64,000 nucleotides of DNA. Origin: Spirosoma profusum (GTDB lineage Bacteria; Bacteroidota; Bacteroidia; Cytophagales; Spirosomataceae). Positions 9,428 through 19,245 of this stretch are shown here, in pieces. The DNA lies in NCBI RefSeq assembly GCF_014699005.1, contig NZ_JACWZY010000004.1, positions 279,670 through 343,669 of the forward strand, in the 5' to 3' direction. The stretch's first letter is position 1; each line of letters begins with the position of its first letter. The notes under the pieces were generated by a model that saw only the letters and a program-made list of their open reading frames with translations, did no database searches and had not been told where the DNA came from. The translations under genes were made by a program, and so were the position numbers.

Positions 9428-11065
9428 ATGAAAAAGATACTTATTCTCATACTGCTTACTACCTTCTTTACGGCCTGCTCTGAAGCTGTACTGGACGTAG
9501 CACCCACCGACCAGTTGACGGAAGAAACCACCTGGGCCAGCCCGCAAACCGCCGGTTTGTTTCTGAACGATATTTACAACAGCCTCAATGCCGGTCCCTG
9601 GTCGGCGGTGTATCAGAACCTGCCCACCGAACTAAGTGTTGATCCGCTGGATAATTTCTCGGATAACGCAACCTATGGACCGCTCGGTGGGGCGCTTTCC
9701 GCTTCCTTATTCGATACGGGTTCATATGGCCCATCCAATGATATTTTCAAGCCGAACTGGGCCAAAATGTACGCCAATATTCGCAAATGTAATCTGTTCA
9801 TAAGCCGGATTACGGCCTCTACGTTCGACGACGCGACGAAAAAATCGCTGGTGGCGCAGGCGCGTTTTTTACGGGCTTATTTCTACAAATCGCTGATTGA
9901 TTTATACGGGGGAGTGCCGCTGATCACCAAAGTGCTGGACCGAAATAGCGGTGAAGACATTCAGTATCCCCGCAATAGCTATGCTGAATGCGTCGCGTTC
10001 ATTCAGAAAGAATGTACCGAAGCTACCATTGATTTGCCTGCGAAAATTGCCGATAAAAAAGACTTGGGCCGAGCCACAAAAGGAGCAGCTTTGGCGCTGA
10101 AAGGAGAGCTTGAATTATACGCCGGAAAATGGGCCGACGCCGTGGCGACTCATACTGAAATCATGCAATCGAAACAGTACGATCTATTCCCTGATTACGC
10201 TGGACTGTTTTATTCGCAGAATGAAAACAATCAGGAAGTGCTGTTCGATATTCAGTTCGCGCCGATTGTTAAACAACGGAATATCAATCAGTACTGGGGT
10301 GTTGTCGAAGCCGCTTCCGGTGCGGGCTGGGGTGCTGTAGACCCAACGCAAAACCTGATCGATGACTATGAGTTTGCCGACGGCAAAACTTCCGCCGAAG
10401 GTTCTCCGCTGTACGACCCGCAGAATCCGTACAAAAACCGGACGAAACGTTTCTACGCATCTATTATTTACGACGGCTCGATCTGGCGGGGCAAACCCGT
10501 TTATACCCGGTTGGGCATCGCTAATAATGCCAACCAGATCAACGTAGTGGGGAAAGCCGGTAATACCGGTCGGACGGGTTATTTTACCAAAAAATTACAG
10601 GACTCTACGTTCCAGTCGACGCCTACCAATCTGGATGGCACGAATGTCATCATTTTCCGCTACGCCGAAGTGCTGCTGAACTATGCCGAGGCTAAGAATG
10701 AACTGAGTGGCCCCGACCAAACCGTATACGACGCTATCAACAAAGTTCGAAATCGAGCCGGTTTGCCCAATTTACCCACAGGATTGACTCAGGAGCAAAT
10801 GCGCCAACGTATCAGACGGGAGCGCCGGGTCGAACTAGCATTTGAAGGAAAACGATTATTTGATCTGCTACGTTGGCGCATTGCCGAACAAGTGTTTAGC
10901 CAGCCCATCTACGGAATGAAAATTGAGGAAAAAGCGGGCAAGCTGGTCTATGAACGAGTGGAAGTTCGGAAGGTTAAATTCGTAGCCTCGAAGAATTACC
11001 TGATGCCGATTCCGCAGGACGTTATCGCTCAGAACCCCAAAATCACCCAAAATCCTGGTTACTAA
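9428..11065 (+). CDS. SusD/RagB-family surface lipoprotein
   Basis: The protein has 545 residues. The signal peptide ends in a lipobox (TTFFTAC), so Cys16 should be lipidated and the protein anchored on the outer membrane as the partner of the SusC just upstream. TPR-like helices typical of SusD follow. Recognisable family segments are ARFLRAYFYKSLIDLYGGVPLI, FRYAEVLLNYAEAKNELSG and RRERRVELAFEGKRLFDLLRW, with the usual end ...YLMPIPQDVIAQNPKITQNPGY. It captures the ligand and closes over the SusC barrel. The length is normal and no frame damage is visible. Confidence 0.95.
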   Translation: MKKILILILLTTFFTACSEAVLDVAPTDQLTEETTWASPQTAGLFLNDIYNSLNAGPWSAVYQNLPTELSVDPLDNFSDNATYGPLGGALSASLFDTGSYGPSNDIFKPNWAKMYANIRKCNLFISRITASTFDDATKKSLVAQARFLRAYFYKSLIDLYGGVPLITKVLDRNSGEDIQYPRNSYAECVAFIQKECTEATIDLPAKIADKKDLGRATKGAALALKGELELYAGKWADAVATHTEIMQSKQYDLFPDYAGLFYSQNENNQEVLFDIQFAPIVKQRNINQYWGVVEAASGAGWGAVDPTQNLIDDYEFADGKTSAEGSPLYDPQNPYKNRTKRFYASIIYDGSIWRGKPVYTRLGIANNANQINVVGKAGNTGRTGYFTKKLQDSTFQSTPTNLDGTNVIIFRYAEVLLNYAEAKNELSGPDQTVYDAINKVRNRAGLPNLPTGLTQEQMRQRIRRERRVELAFEGKRLFDLLRWRIAEQVFSQPIYGMKIEEKAGKLVYERVEVRKVKFVASKNYLMPIPQDVIAQNPKITQNPGY

Positions 11066-11089
11066 TTTCTGATCCTAAATCCATTTCTT

Positions 11090-12046
11090 ATGAACGTATC
11101 GAATAGACAGGCTATGGGCATTTACCTGATTTTTAGTGTAGTAAGTCTCATTTCGCTGGCCGGATTTAACGTAGCACCGAAGCTCAATACCATTCAGATT
11201 AACAAGGGCAAAACGGTAAAAGATTTCTTCGCCTATTCACCCGACCGGCTGCCGTTTGTGAGCGCACACCGGGGCGGAGCCCGGAAAGGATTCCCGGAAA
11301 ATTGCCTTGCTACGTTTGAGAATACGCTCGGGCAGGTGCATGCCATCCTGGAAATCGACCCGCATTATACCAAGGACAGCGCGATTGTGTTGATGCATGA
11401 CCCGACGCTCAACCGAACGAGTGAAGGGCAGGGGAAAATCTCGGATTATACGCTCAAAGAATTACAAAATCTGAAGTTGAAAGATACCGAAGGCAACGTA
11501 ACGCCCTACCACATGCCAACGCTCGACGAAGCGCTGGAGTGGGCAAAAGGCAAAACCATTCTGGTGCTCGATATGAAAGACGTACCGATGGAAGCCCGTG
11601 TCCGGAAAATTGAAGAACACCACGCCGAAGCCAGTGCGATTGTAATGGCATACAGCCATGCCGATGCGCAAAAGTGCTACCAGTTGAACAAAAATATTCT
11701 GATGGAAGTCATGCTCGGTACGATGGATAAAGTGCGTGAATTCGACAAAACGGGTGTGCCCTGGCAGAACGTAGTGGTTTTTGTGAGTCATACATTGGGC
11801 AAAGAGCGGGAAATTTTCGATGAGATTCACAAACGGGGCGCCATGTGCATGATTGGCAGTTCGCGGAATTACGACATCCGGTATGCCAAAGGGGAAATAA
11901 AGTCCGATGAGTTGCTGAAAGGCTACACCGGGATCATTAACGATGGCGCTGATATCATTGAAGCCGACCTCGCCATCGAAGCCGGAACGGCGTTGAAACC
12001 GCTTCAGCAGGTACGTTCGTCATCAAAAGCCTTGTATTTTCACTGA
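11090..12046 (+). CDS. Glycerophosphodiester phosphodiesterase (GDPD)-like protein
   Basis: The protein has 318 residues. An N-terminal hydrophobic segment (about 10-27) suggests export or a membrane anchor. The GDPD TIM-barrel signature is clear: SAHRGG (His60, Arg61), PEN (Glu70), the metal-ligand pair ExD (Glu88, Asp90) and the second catalytic histidine in LMHDPTLNRT (His103). Family members hydrolyse glycerophosphodiesters to an alcohol and glycerol-3-phosphate, and some act on other phosphodiesters. The gene starts 24 bp after susD and ends one base before the sulfatase start, so it belongs to the same operon. A periplasmic role trimming the ligand imported by SusCD is likely. The true substrate is unknown. 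Confidence 0.88.
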   Translation: MNVSNRQAMGIYLIFSVVSLISLAGFNVAPKLNTIQINKGKTVKDFFAYSPDRLPFVSAHRGGARKGFPENCLATFENTLGQVHAILEIDPHYTKDSAIVLMHDPTLNRTSEGQGKISDYTLKELQNLKLKDTEGNVTPYHMPTLDEALEWAKGKTILVLDMKDVPMEARVRKIEEHHAEASAIVMAYSHADAQKCYQLNKNILMEVMLGTMDKVREFDKTGVPWQNVVVFVSHTLGKEREIFDEIHKRGAMCMIGSSRNYDIRYAKGEIKSDELLKGYTGIINDGADIIEADLAIEAGTALKPLQQVRSSSKALYFH

Positions 12047-12047
12047 T

Positions 12048-13463
12048 ATGAAGCGATTGAAAAATGTTCTGGTAACGGTTACTGCTGCCACTATTCTGCT
12101 CCTTTTCGGATTGGCGTTACGTCCGATGGAGACGACCAAAGCCAAGAAGCCGAATATCATCTTCATTCTGGCCGATGACTTAGGCTATGGTGATGTCGGG
12201 TTCAACGGACAAACGAAAATCAAAACGCCGAATATCGATCAGTTGGCCCGCGAAGGCATGGTTTTTCGACAGCACTACTGCGGAACGGCCGTTTGTGGTC
12301 CATCGCGGGCTGCATTAATGACCGGCATTCATACGGCGCATGCTACCGTCCGCGAATTATCGGAATGGGGTCTGAACGGTAAACCCGCCGACCTAACGCC
12401 AAGCGACGTAACGGTTGCTAAAGAGTTGAAACGAGCCGGATATACAACCGGAATTATCGGCAAATGGGGACTTGACGAGGGCGGCACAACCGGCAATACG
12501 TTGACGCAGGGGTTCGATTATTTCTACGGATTCAAAACCCATCGCGAAGCTCATCATTACTACCCGGAATATATCTGGAAAAACAAGGACAAAATTCCCC
12601 TACCCAATAACAATTGTGCCGAGAAGCGGGGTACGTACTCCAACGATACGTTCGCGGAGGAAGCCCAGACATTTATTCAGCAACACCGTAGTGAGCCTTT
12701 TTTTCTCTATTTGCCGTTTACACTGCCGCATAATGAGCTGACCGTACCCGCCGACTCCAGACAGCCTTACGAAAACCTGGGTTGGCCCAAGCAACCCATG
12801 CAGGTCGCGCACTACCACCATGACCCCGACGGAAATCTGGCCTACGCGGGTATGGTTTCTCGACTGGATCGCTACGTTGGGCAACTCATGGCTGAGTTGA
12901 TAAAGCAACATCTTGACGAGAACACGCTGGTAATTTTCAGCAGCGATAACGGCCCCGGTTACGACAAAGGTTTTTTTGATAGCAATGGTCCGTTTCGGGG
13001 TGGAAAGCTGCAACTGTACGAAGGTGGCATTCGTGCTCCTTTTGTCGCGCGTTGGTCAGGTACGATCAAACCCGGAACCGTTTCCGACCACGCCAGCGCT
13101 TTCTGGGATTTTCTGCCCACTGCCTGCGAACTTGCTGGCGTTCAACCCTCGGCTAAAATTGATGGCATCTCCTATGTATCGGCACTGCTTGGGAAACCGA
13201 AATCGCAGAAAGAACACGATTATTTTTATTGGGAAATCAATGAGCGCGAAGGCCCGATTCAAGCCGTTCGGATGGGTCCGTGGAAAGGCATAAAACTGTA
13301 CGAAAAGCCATTTGAGCTCTATAATCTTCAGGATGACATAGCCGAGAAAAACAACGTAGCAGATAAGCATCCTGATGTAGTGGCCAAAATCCGGACGATG
13401 ATGACGCAAATCCGTACGGATAATCCCGAATTTCCATTGACCAAACGTAAAGCTTTATATTAA
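12048..13463 (+). CDS. Sulfatase (arylsulfatase family, formylglycine-type)
   Basis: The protein has 471 residues with an exported N-terminus (hydrophobic about 8-25). Sulfatase hallmarks are NIIFILADDLGYGDVG (metal-binding Asp43, Asp44), the C-x-P-S-R modification site CGPSR with Cys83 as the residue converted to formylglycine, GKWGL, and the second metal site FSSDNGPG. The C-terminal part with ELYNLQDDIAEKNNVA is also typical. It hydrolyses sulfate esters. Because the key residue is Cys, a maturase encoded elsewhere is required; none is in this window. It is the last gene of the locus, one base after the GDPD gene and followed by a strong inverted repeat. It resembles sulfatases in polysaccharide loci, but no glycosidase is next to it here. 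Confidence 0.92.
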   Translation: MKRLKNVLVTVTAATILLLFGLALRPMETTKAKKPNIIFILADDLGYGDVGFNGQTKIKTPNIDQLAREGMVFRQHYCGTAVCGPSRAALMTGIHTAHATVRELSEWGLNGKPADLTPSDVTVAKELKRAGYTTGIIGKWGLDEGGTTGNTLTQGFDYFYGFKTHREAHHYYPEYIWKNKDKIPLPNNNCAEKRGTYSNDTFAEEAQTFIQQHRSEPFFLYLPFTLPHNELTVPADSRQPYENLGWPKQPMQVAHYHHDPDGNLAYAGMVSRLDRYVGQLMAELIKQHLDENTLVIFSSDNGPGYDKGFFDSNGPFRGGKLQLYEGGIRAPFVARWSGTIKPGTVSDHASAFWDFLPTACELAGVQPSAKIDGISYVSALLGKPKSQKEHDYFYWEINEREGPIQAVRMGPWKGIKLYEKPFELYNLQDDIAEKNNVADKHPDVVAKIRTMMTQIRTDNPEFPLTKRKALY

Positions 13464-13467
13464 TACG

Positions 13468-13523
13468 ACGTAGTGGTGTCGGGTTTGAGAATCACACGGG
13501 CGCCCCCACCGACACCACTACGT
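13468..13523. terminator. Bidirectional terminator between convergent genes
   Basis: ACGTAGTGGTGTCGG (13468-13482) pairs perfectly with CCGACACCACTACGT (13509-13523), a 15-bp stem with a 26-nt loop. It fills the gap between the convergent sulfatase (+) and Rhs (-) genes, so it can stop transcription from both sides. Each arm also carries the ACGTA word that is over-represented in this window. Confidence 0.7.
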
Positions 13524-13543
13524 TCAGCTAATTCAAATTGGTA

Positions 13544-16500
13544 TTAAGGGACTAATCGAATTTTACTTCCTGCCCCATAGATCACTTTCCCTCCAGCGCT
13601 GTATCGGATGATCAGTGCCGAACCCGTGTAACTCGCCGGAACAGTTACAAGGTGTTGAATCACCGCTATATCACCTGCCACCGGGATGCGACCACAAGAC
13701 CAGGTTGTGGGGTCATTCCAGTTTCCATTTTTAACGGTGTTCAGTATGGGCCTGGAGGATGTCGCTACAGTAGCACTAGCGGTGGTGGTACAGCCACTGG
13801 CGTTTGTTAGAGTCACCGAGTACGTACCGGCTATACTTACACTGATAGTGGATGTAGTGGCTCCTGTGGACCAGCGAACAGTACCTGCCCCAACCGCTGT
13901 AAGGCTTGCCGCCGGAGTAGCACAAGTCAGCGTTGCACTGGATGGGTTAATGCTCACGGATGACACATTCCCACTCACCATTGTACTCGCCGTAGCTGAA
14001 CACCCACTAGCATTCGTTAAGGTCACGGAATAAGTTCCTGCTGTACTCACGCTAATACTGGCTGTGGTGGCTCCCGTCGACCAACGAACGCTCCCCGTCC
14101 CGATGGCTGACAGACTCGCTGTTGGAGAGGCACAGGATAAAGTAGCGCTCGAAGGGCTGATACTCACCGTAGGAGGAGCCTGAGTCGAACCCACTACCGT
14201 ACTAGTTGTGGCTGTACAGCCATTGGCATTCGTTAACGTTACCGAGTAAGTTCCCGCTACACTTACACTGATAGTGGACGTAGTAGCTCCTGTGGACCAG
14301 CGAACAGTACCTACCCCAACCGTTGTAAGGCTTACCGCTGGGGTGGCACAAGTTAGGGTTGAACTCGAAGGACTAATGCTCACCGTAGGAGGAGCCTGAG
14401 CAGCGCTCACTACTATACTAGCGGTAGCGGTGCAGCCATTGGCATTGGTCAGGGTTACTGAGTAGGTGCCCGCCACGCTCACACTGATACTGGACGTAGT
14501 GGCTCCTGTACTCCACCGCACACTTCCCGTCCCAACGGCTGACAGACTTGCCGTCGGAGAGAAACAGGTGAGCGTCGTGCTCGAGGGATTAATACTGACC
14601 GCAGGGGCCGTTTGGGCAGCGCTCACTGCTATACTAGCCGTGGCTGTACAGCCGTTGACAGTTGTTAAAGTCACCGAATAAGCGCCTGCTGTGCTCACAC
14701 TAATACTGGTTGTGGTGGCTCCCGTCGACCATTGAAAACTACCTGACCCTACCGCCGATAAACTTGCCGTCGGAGAAGTACAGGTGAGTGTTGCGCTCGT
14801 CGGTGTAATACTTACTGTAGGCGTGACACAACCGATGGTAATTTGCGCATCGGCATTTATGGGTGGTATCTCCTTGTTGCCAACGTTATCGGAGGCCAGG
14901 GTATAGAATCGGTAATTACTTCCTGTATTCCCAACATAGGAAGTTGACAAACCTGTTAAATCAGCCTGATACAACGTAAATGGGCCATTGTTCTCCGAAA
15001 CATACAGATCGTATGTCCGAAGTCCTGAACCACCTGAGTCCTCTTGTCCCTCCCATGACAAGGCAATAGCCGTTGATGTTGAGGTGGGTGGAAGAGCTGT
15101 AATTTGGCTGGAAGGAGCCCGAGCATCAACCGTATTAACCCATTTGTTCGTCTTGATGGTCTCCTCCGAATCGAAGATAATACTGGCCTGAGCCGTTACC
15201 GTATCTCTGGTTTGCGCCAGGGCTGAAGCTTGCAGCGTGAACGTTACGTATCCTTCGCCGTTATGACGTGTGGTGTCATTAACGGGCAGAAAACCGCTGT
15301 TAGCCGGCAAAGTTGCCGACAAGCCAGTAGCCGGGTCTATACTCTGAAATATCCAGAAAGCCCGTCGATTCGCAATATCCACCCCCGCCGTTACGTCGAC
15401 AAAAACACCCAGACTATCGCGAACATCCAGCCGATTCGTGTAAACACTTGTGTTGGGTGGTACGCTGAAATTAAATGACCCAAACCCAAAATCGCCGATA
15501 CGTAGTGACGCCGGATTCAGTTTAGGATGAATCGGCACATAGACCGTTACGTTCTGGGCAGGAGCCGTAGCAAAATCCGGGTCGTTTTCGAATAAAACTT
15601 TGTACGGTAAATTCTGCTTCAACGCCACCCACCGATACGTACTGTCATACCCAGCAGGCCCTACAATTTCGTTTGGATCAGAGGGGTTGATTTGCGGGAT
15701 TCGGGTCGGATCACCGTTTGGAGAATTGGGAAGAGGGTCTTTTGATCCTTCAGGGTCTTTGGGTTTGCAGGGATCAGAAGAAGGTGCAATGGGATCAACG
15801 AATGGAATAAGCCCATAAAACAAATTCCCGGCGTAACCCAACACAGCATGTGCATCGCGAACATGTCCATAGTCCTTATTCTTATCAATGTAATCGCGAA
15901 GTGCCTGATCTGGATTATTACGCCAAAGCTCATCCGGCACATCTCTGTCTTTCTGATTATTGAATGCACAGTTGATTGCTTTTCCGAGGTCATACGCGTC
16001 TTTTGCATCGCTAGCGTAACCGGCCCATTTTCCTGCTTTTTTTGCATTGTCCCAAGTGCCCCATTTTTTTGCTTTGTCCAGGAGTGGTGAATCTTTCAGT
16101 CTGTCCCAGCGCGATGGTGGAGAGAATTTATCCGATGGTGCATCAACAATTCGTCGATTGGGTGCATCGCTAAGGTCTATGTTGTTGGTCGGATTATCAT
16201 CAACATATTTATACAAGTTTGTCCAGCTACCCGGGGCCACCACTCCCACATCTTCATGGTCGCGGCTTTGAAACCGACCTGTTTCAGGGTTATATACACG
16301 CGGTCCATGATCAATTTGTTTAGTTTGGCTATCCTGGAGCCGACCACCATATAATCGCTGATTAGGTACCGATTCGCTACTATTCTTTACATTACCATAT
16401 GCATCATAGGCATACTGATTCAGCACCGTTCCATTAGCACTGGTAATTTCGGTTACACTGTTCACTCCGTCCTGATTGTAGAAGAACGTGGATCCGCCAG

Positions 16501-19228
16501 TATTGACATGCAGCCAACTGTTTAGGCCTATTCCGGGCGTATATCGATTTTGAGTAACGTTGGTATTCGAAAGCTCACTAAGCAATCGACCTTCGTCGTA
16601 GATTAGTTTCGTAACAACTGACAGCGTATCCTCGCGCTCAATTCGATCACCGAATGGATCATATCTGTAGGCGATTTTCCGTTGTGGACTAAACTGAGTC
16701 TCAATCAATCTATTTTCGCCATCATATCGATAAACTTTATCGCGGCTATTCTGCTCCCGAGTGGTATTTCCGTTTGCATCGTAAGAGAAACTGCTGGGAC
16801 CCGCCGTTTGCATCTGGTCTGCAGCGTTGTAGCTGTAGGTAATTATCGAACTGTTTTTGGTTTGCTGAAGTCGGTTGCCAACAGCATCGAGTACATAACT
16901 TTCGGTGTCTCCATTGCCATATACTACACTGGTTAACTGATTCATGGCATCATAAGTATAGGTAGTAAGCCCACGCTTATCCTGCATTGTCTTACGATTA
17001 CCGACTTTATCAAATGTGTAATAGAAATACGACAGTTTCACCGTATTGTTTGCCCAGTTGATTAAACTGTCCAAACGCCCGGCGGCATCATAATGGTAGG
17101 TAGTGAAGGTAGCATTTCCATTGGTTTGTTTGGTAATACGCCCTGCATTGTCGTAGGTAAAATTGGCGGTCAGGTTAGCAGGATCGGTGAGTTGGCTAAG
17201 CCGGTTGTTCGCATCGTAAGCGTACGTTGTTACTCCACCATCCTGATTGGTCATAGTGGCCCGATTGCCCGCGGCATCATACGTATAAGCTAGTGATTTA
17301 CCCCAGGTAAGAATATTCTTTCTAACTAACCGATTTTGGTTATCATATTGAAAAGTATAGGCAATGTTATTGTTGTATGCACTAATGACATTACCAGCGT
17401 CATCGTAGCTGTATTTATCTGTATTGCCGGGGTATACTTTCTCAATCAGTCGGCCAATCTTATCGTACGCATACGTCACGGTATTTCCATTAGGGTCAAT
17501 CCGTTTTATAAGGTTACCACCCGAATCATACTCATACCTCACATTGTTGCTTAGCGGGTCGGTTTCCTGTATTAATCGGTTTTTCTTGTCGTATTTATAC
17601 AGCATGGTGTTTCCTCTGGCATCTTTAGTGGCACTCAGCTTACCCTGCGAATTGTAATCGAATGTCCAAGCTGCGCTACCTTTCGTTATGCCGGTCAATC
17701 GACTCAGCCCGTCATACTGATAGTTGCGTTCATTTCCATTGGCATCCGTCTCCCTGGTCACATTGCCAACAGGGTCGTAATCATATTTTTTTATATTATT
17801 CAGCGGATCTTTTATCTCTTTCAACCGGTTCATCAGGTCGTAATTCATTTCCAGCGTTCGACCAGTAGCATCGATTACTTTGCTGACGCCACAACAGCTT
17901 CCACTGTAGTCGTATTGCATGGTGCCGATGGGAAACAACGTTTTCACCAAGTCTCCACTGGTGTTATATGAAAACGAAATGGGATTGTTTGTGGCCGTTT
18001 TGGCCATTAACTGTCTACCGGCAACATCATATGTATAGTTTTCAACCGCGCCACCTGGCTTTGTAAGTGAACTCACATTGCCCCGGGTGTCATAACTAAT
18101 TGCTGAAAAGTTACCTCGCTTATCTTTTATAACAGCTGGCTTTTTATGAACGGCCTCATAAGTAAACTCGGTTGTACTACCGATTGGGTCAGTCTTCTTT
18201 ACTACATCGCCCTGACTGTTGTACGAAATGAGGGTCGTAAAACCGTCGAAATCTTTCTGCGACACTAAGTTATTATTCGCATCATAACCTAACTCAGCCT
18301 TATTACCATCAGGGTCAGTAATACCGGATAGCCGCCCGGCCGCATCAAATGAATAGCCCGTAATCACGTTCCCCGATTCGGCTTTCTGCGTTACGTAGGT
18401 TTTTCTTGGATTGTTGAGATAGGAGAAGCGCTGCTCGGTATTGCAGGAAGTTATCTGCTTCACTTTACCCCCGTTGCCATAATAATTAATGACTACCGGG
18501 CTGTTGTTCTCGTCGTTCAGGCGGATCAGGTAATGCTTCGAGTAAACAAACGTCTTTCGTCCCTGTAGCGGGTCCAACACGGTTACTAAGTCTTTCGCTG
18601 CACTGTACTGATACGTGAATTTTTTGGTCGGTTCGCTGCTGTCTTTAGCCTCTGTCAGCAAGCCATTCGTCCAGGTCAATAGTAAACTGCGTCCGGATGA
18701 ATTCGTGATCTGTGTCGGATTACCGCTCGTATAACTGATCGTTACAAAATTGCCATTGGCGTCCTGCATTCGGGTGATTTTCTTGTGAGAGGCATCGGCA
18801 AAAATGTATTGTTGACCATCTTTCATGGTCAATGTAAACTGGCTTCCCGTTTTGGTCAGTACGTCAAATACGCCTGCTGGCGAATGATACGTGTTTCCGC
18901 TAAGCAGAAAGGTATCTTTCTTAGCATCTGCGCGGTAAATAATGACCTGACTGGCTGCTTCCTGATAAAAAATATTATAGTAAAACGACCAGCCATGACC
19001 GTAGCCGTAGTTGAGCGTATCCTGAGCGGCATTGTAATAAAACGATTGATAGATACGGTATCCCGTTCCCCGAAGACTTTGTTCGTTACGTTGAACGAAA
19101 AGATTTCCGGTGTAACTATTAACAGCCAAACCTTGCGGAGCGGCAATGTTAGGGCGCGGAATGGTCTGAGCCTCAGCCAAAAGTAGCCAGCCCAATGACA
19201 TGAATACGGTAAGAAAAAATAGGCGCAT
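13544..19228 (-). CDS. Rhs/YD-repeat protein fused to a DUF7619-like/Ig-repeat surface module
   Basis: The protein has 1894 residues. A signal peptide (1-20) precedes a DUF6531-like start (LAVNSYTGNLFVQR), then YD/RHS repeats over about 60-940 (YDANGN..., YDAAGR...), then the Rhs-associated core at about 950-1010 (HGPRVYNPETGRFQSRD...LYKYVDDNPTN). The usual core end D-P-x-G-L is altered to NIDLSDAPN. A variable stretch of about 170 residues follows (DKFSPPSRWDRLKDS...). In place of a toxin end, the chain continues into a module starting SDPNEIVGPAGYDS: a beta domain, a fibronectin-like domain, five Ig-like repeats of about 72 residues and a C-terminal NWNDPTTWSCGRIPVAGD domain. The same module is a separate gene at 33501-35813. 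The gene lies 17 bp after the CARDB giant, so they are probably cotranscribed. It may be a secreted shell or surface protein. There is no evidence it is toxic. Confidence 0.88.
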   Translation of the reverse strand: MRLFFLTVFMSLGWLLLAEAQTIPRPNIAAPQGLAVNSYTGNLFVQRNEQSLRGTGYRIYQSFYYNAAQDTLNYGYGHGWSFYYNIFYQEAASQVIIYRADAKKDTFLLSGNTYHSPAGVFDVLTKTGSQFTLTMKDGQQYIFADASHKKITRMQDANGNFVTISYTSGNPTQITNSSGRSLLLTWTNGLLTEAKDSSEPTKKFTYQYSAAKDLVTVLDPLQGRKTFVYSKHYLIRLNDENNSPVVINYYGNGGKVKQITSCNTEQRFSYLNNPRKTYVTQKAESGNVITGYSFDAAGRLSGITDPDGNKAELGYDANNNLVSQKDFDGFTTLISYNSQGDVVKKTDPIGSTTEFTYEAVHKKPAVIKDKRGNFSAISYDTRGNVSSLTKPGGAVENYTYDVAGRQLMAKTATNNPISFSYNTSGDLVKTLFPIGTMQYDYSGSCCGVSKVIDATGRTLEMNYDLMNRLKEIKDPLNNIKKYDYDPVGNVTRETDANGNERNYQYDGLSRLTGITKGSAAWTFDYNSQGKLSATKDARGNTMLYKYDKKNRLIQETDPLSNNVRYEYDSGGNLIKRIDPNGNTVTYAYDKIGRLIEKVYPGNTDKYSYDDAGNVISAYNNNIAYTFQYDNQNRLVRKNILTWGKSLAYTYDAAGNRATMTNQDGGVTTYAYDANNRLSQLTDPANLTANFTYDNAGRITKQTNGNATFTTYHYDAAGRLDSLINWANNTVKLSYFYYTFDKVGNRKTMQDKRGLTTYTYDAMNQLTSVVYGNGDTESYVLDAVGNRLQQTKNSSIITYSYNAADQMQTAGPSSFSYDANGNTTREQNSRDKVYRYDGENRLIETQFSPQRKIAYRYDPFGDRIEREDTLSVVTKLIYDEGRLLSELSNTNVTQNRYTPGIGLNSWLHVNTGGSTFFYNQDGVNSVTEITSANGTVLNQYAYDAYGNVKNSSESVPNQRLYGGRLQDSQTKQIDHGPRVYNPETGRFQSRDHEDVGVVAPGSWTNLYKYVDDNPTNNIDLSDAPNRRIVDAPSDKFSPPSRWDRLKDSPLLDKAKKWGTWDNAKKAGKWAGYASDAKDAYDLGKAINCAFNNQKDRDVPDELWRNNPDQALRDYIDKNKDYGHVRDAHAVLGYAGNLFYGLIPFVDPIAPSSDPCKPKDPEGSKDPLPNSPNGDPTRIPQINPSDPNEIVGPAGYDSTYRWVALKQNLPYKVLFENDPDFATAPAQNVTVYVPIHPKLNPASLRIGDFGFGSFNFSVPPNTSVYTNRLDVRDSLGVFVDVTAGVDIANRRAFWIFQSIDPATGLSATLPANSGFLPVNDTTRHNGEGYVTFTLQASALAQTRDTVTAQASIIFDSEETIKTNKWVNTVDARAPSSQITALPPTSTSTAIALSWEGQEDSGGSGLRTYDLYVSENNGPFTLYQADLTGLSTSYVGNTGSNYRFYTLASDNVGNKEIPPINADAQITIGCVTPTVSITPTSATLTCTSPTASLSAVGSGSFQWSTGATTTSISVSTAGAYSVTLTTVNGCTATASIAVSAAQTAPAVSINPSSTTLTCFSPTASLSAVGTGSVRWSTGATTSSISVSVAGTYSVTLTNANGCTATASIVVSAAQAPPTVSISPSSSTLTCATPAVSLTTVGVGTVRWSTGATTSTISVSVAGTYSVTLTNANGCTATTSTVVGSTQAPPTVSISPSSATLSCASPTASLSAIGTGSVRWSTGATTASISVSTAGTYSVTLTNASGCSATASTMVSGNVSSVSINPSSATLTCATPAASLTAVGAGTVRWSTGATTSTISVSIAGTYSVTLTNASGCTTTASATVATSSRPILNTVKNGNWNDPTTWSCGRIPVAGDIAVIQHLVTVPASYTGSALIIRYSAGGKVIYGAGSKIRLVP
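13750..14830 (-). repeat. Five tandem Ig-like repeats (about 216 bp each)
   Basis: Five units of roughly 72 codons encode TVSISPSSxTLTC...SVRWSTGATT...GTYSVTLTNANGCTATAS. Each unit has two conserved cysteines (LTC and NGC), which probably form a disulfide. The array is nearly identical in sequence and copy number to the one at 33715-34796 in the same orientation. Confidence 0.85.
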
Positions 19229-19245
19229 GGAGTAGGCGTGGATAA

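Noticed and set aside
13750..14830. Regularly spaced repeats that could suggest a CRISPR array
   Set aside because: The period is about 216 bp, spacers are as conserved as repeats, and all lie in frame inside one protein.
15661..16047. A 128-codon minus-strand frame inside the cassette A Rhs variable stretch, considered as an immunity gene
   Set aside because: It overlaps the Rhs frame completely, and its composition (many Met, Arg, Ile) is typical of an out-of-frame reading.
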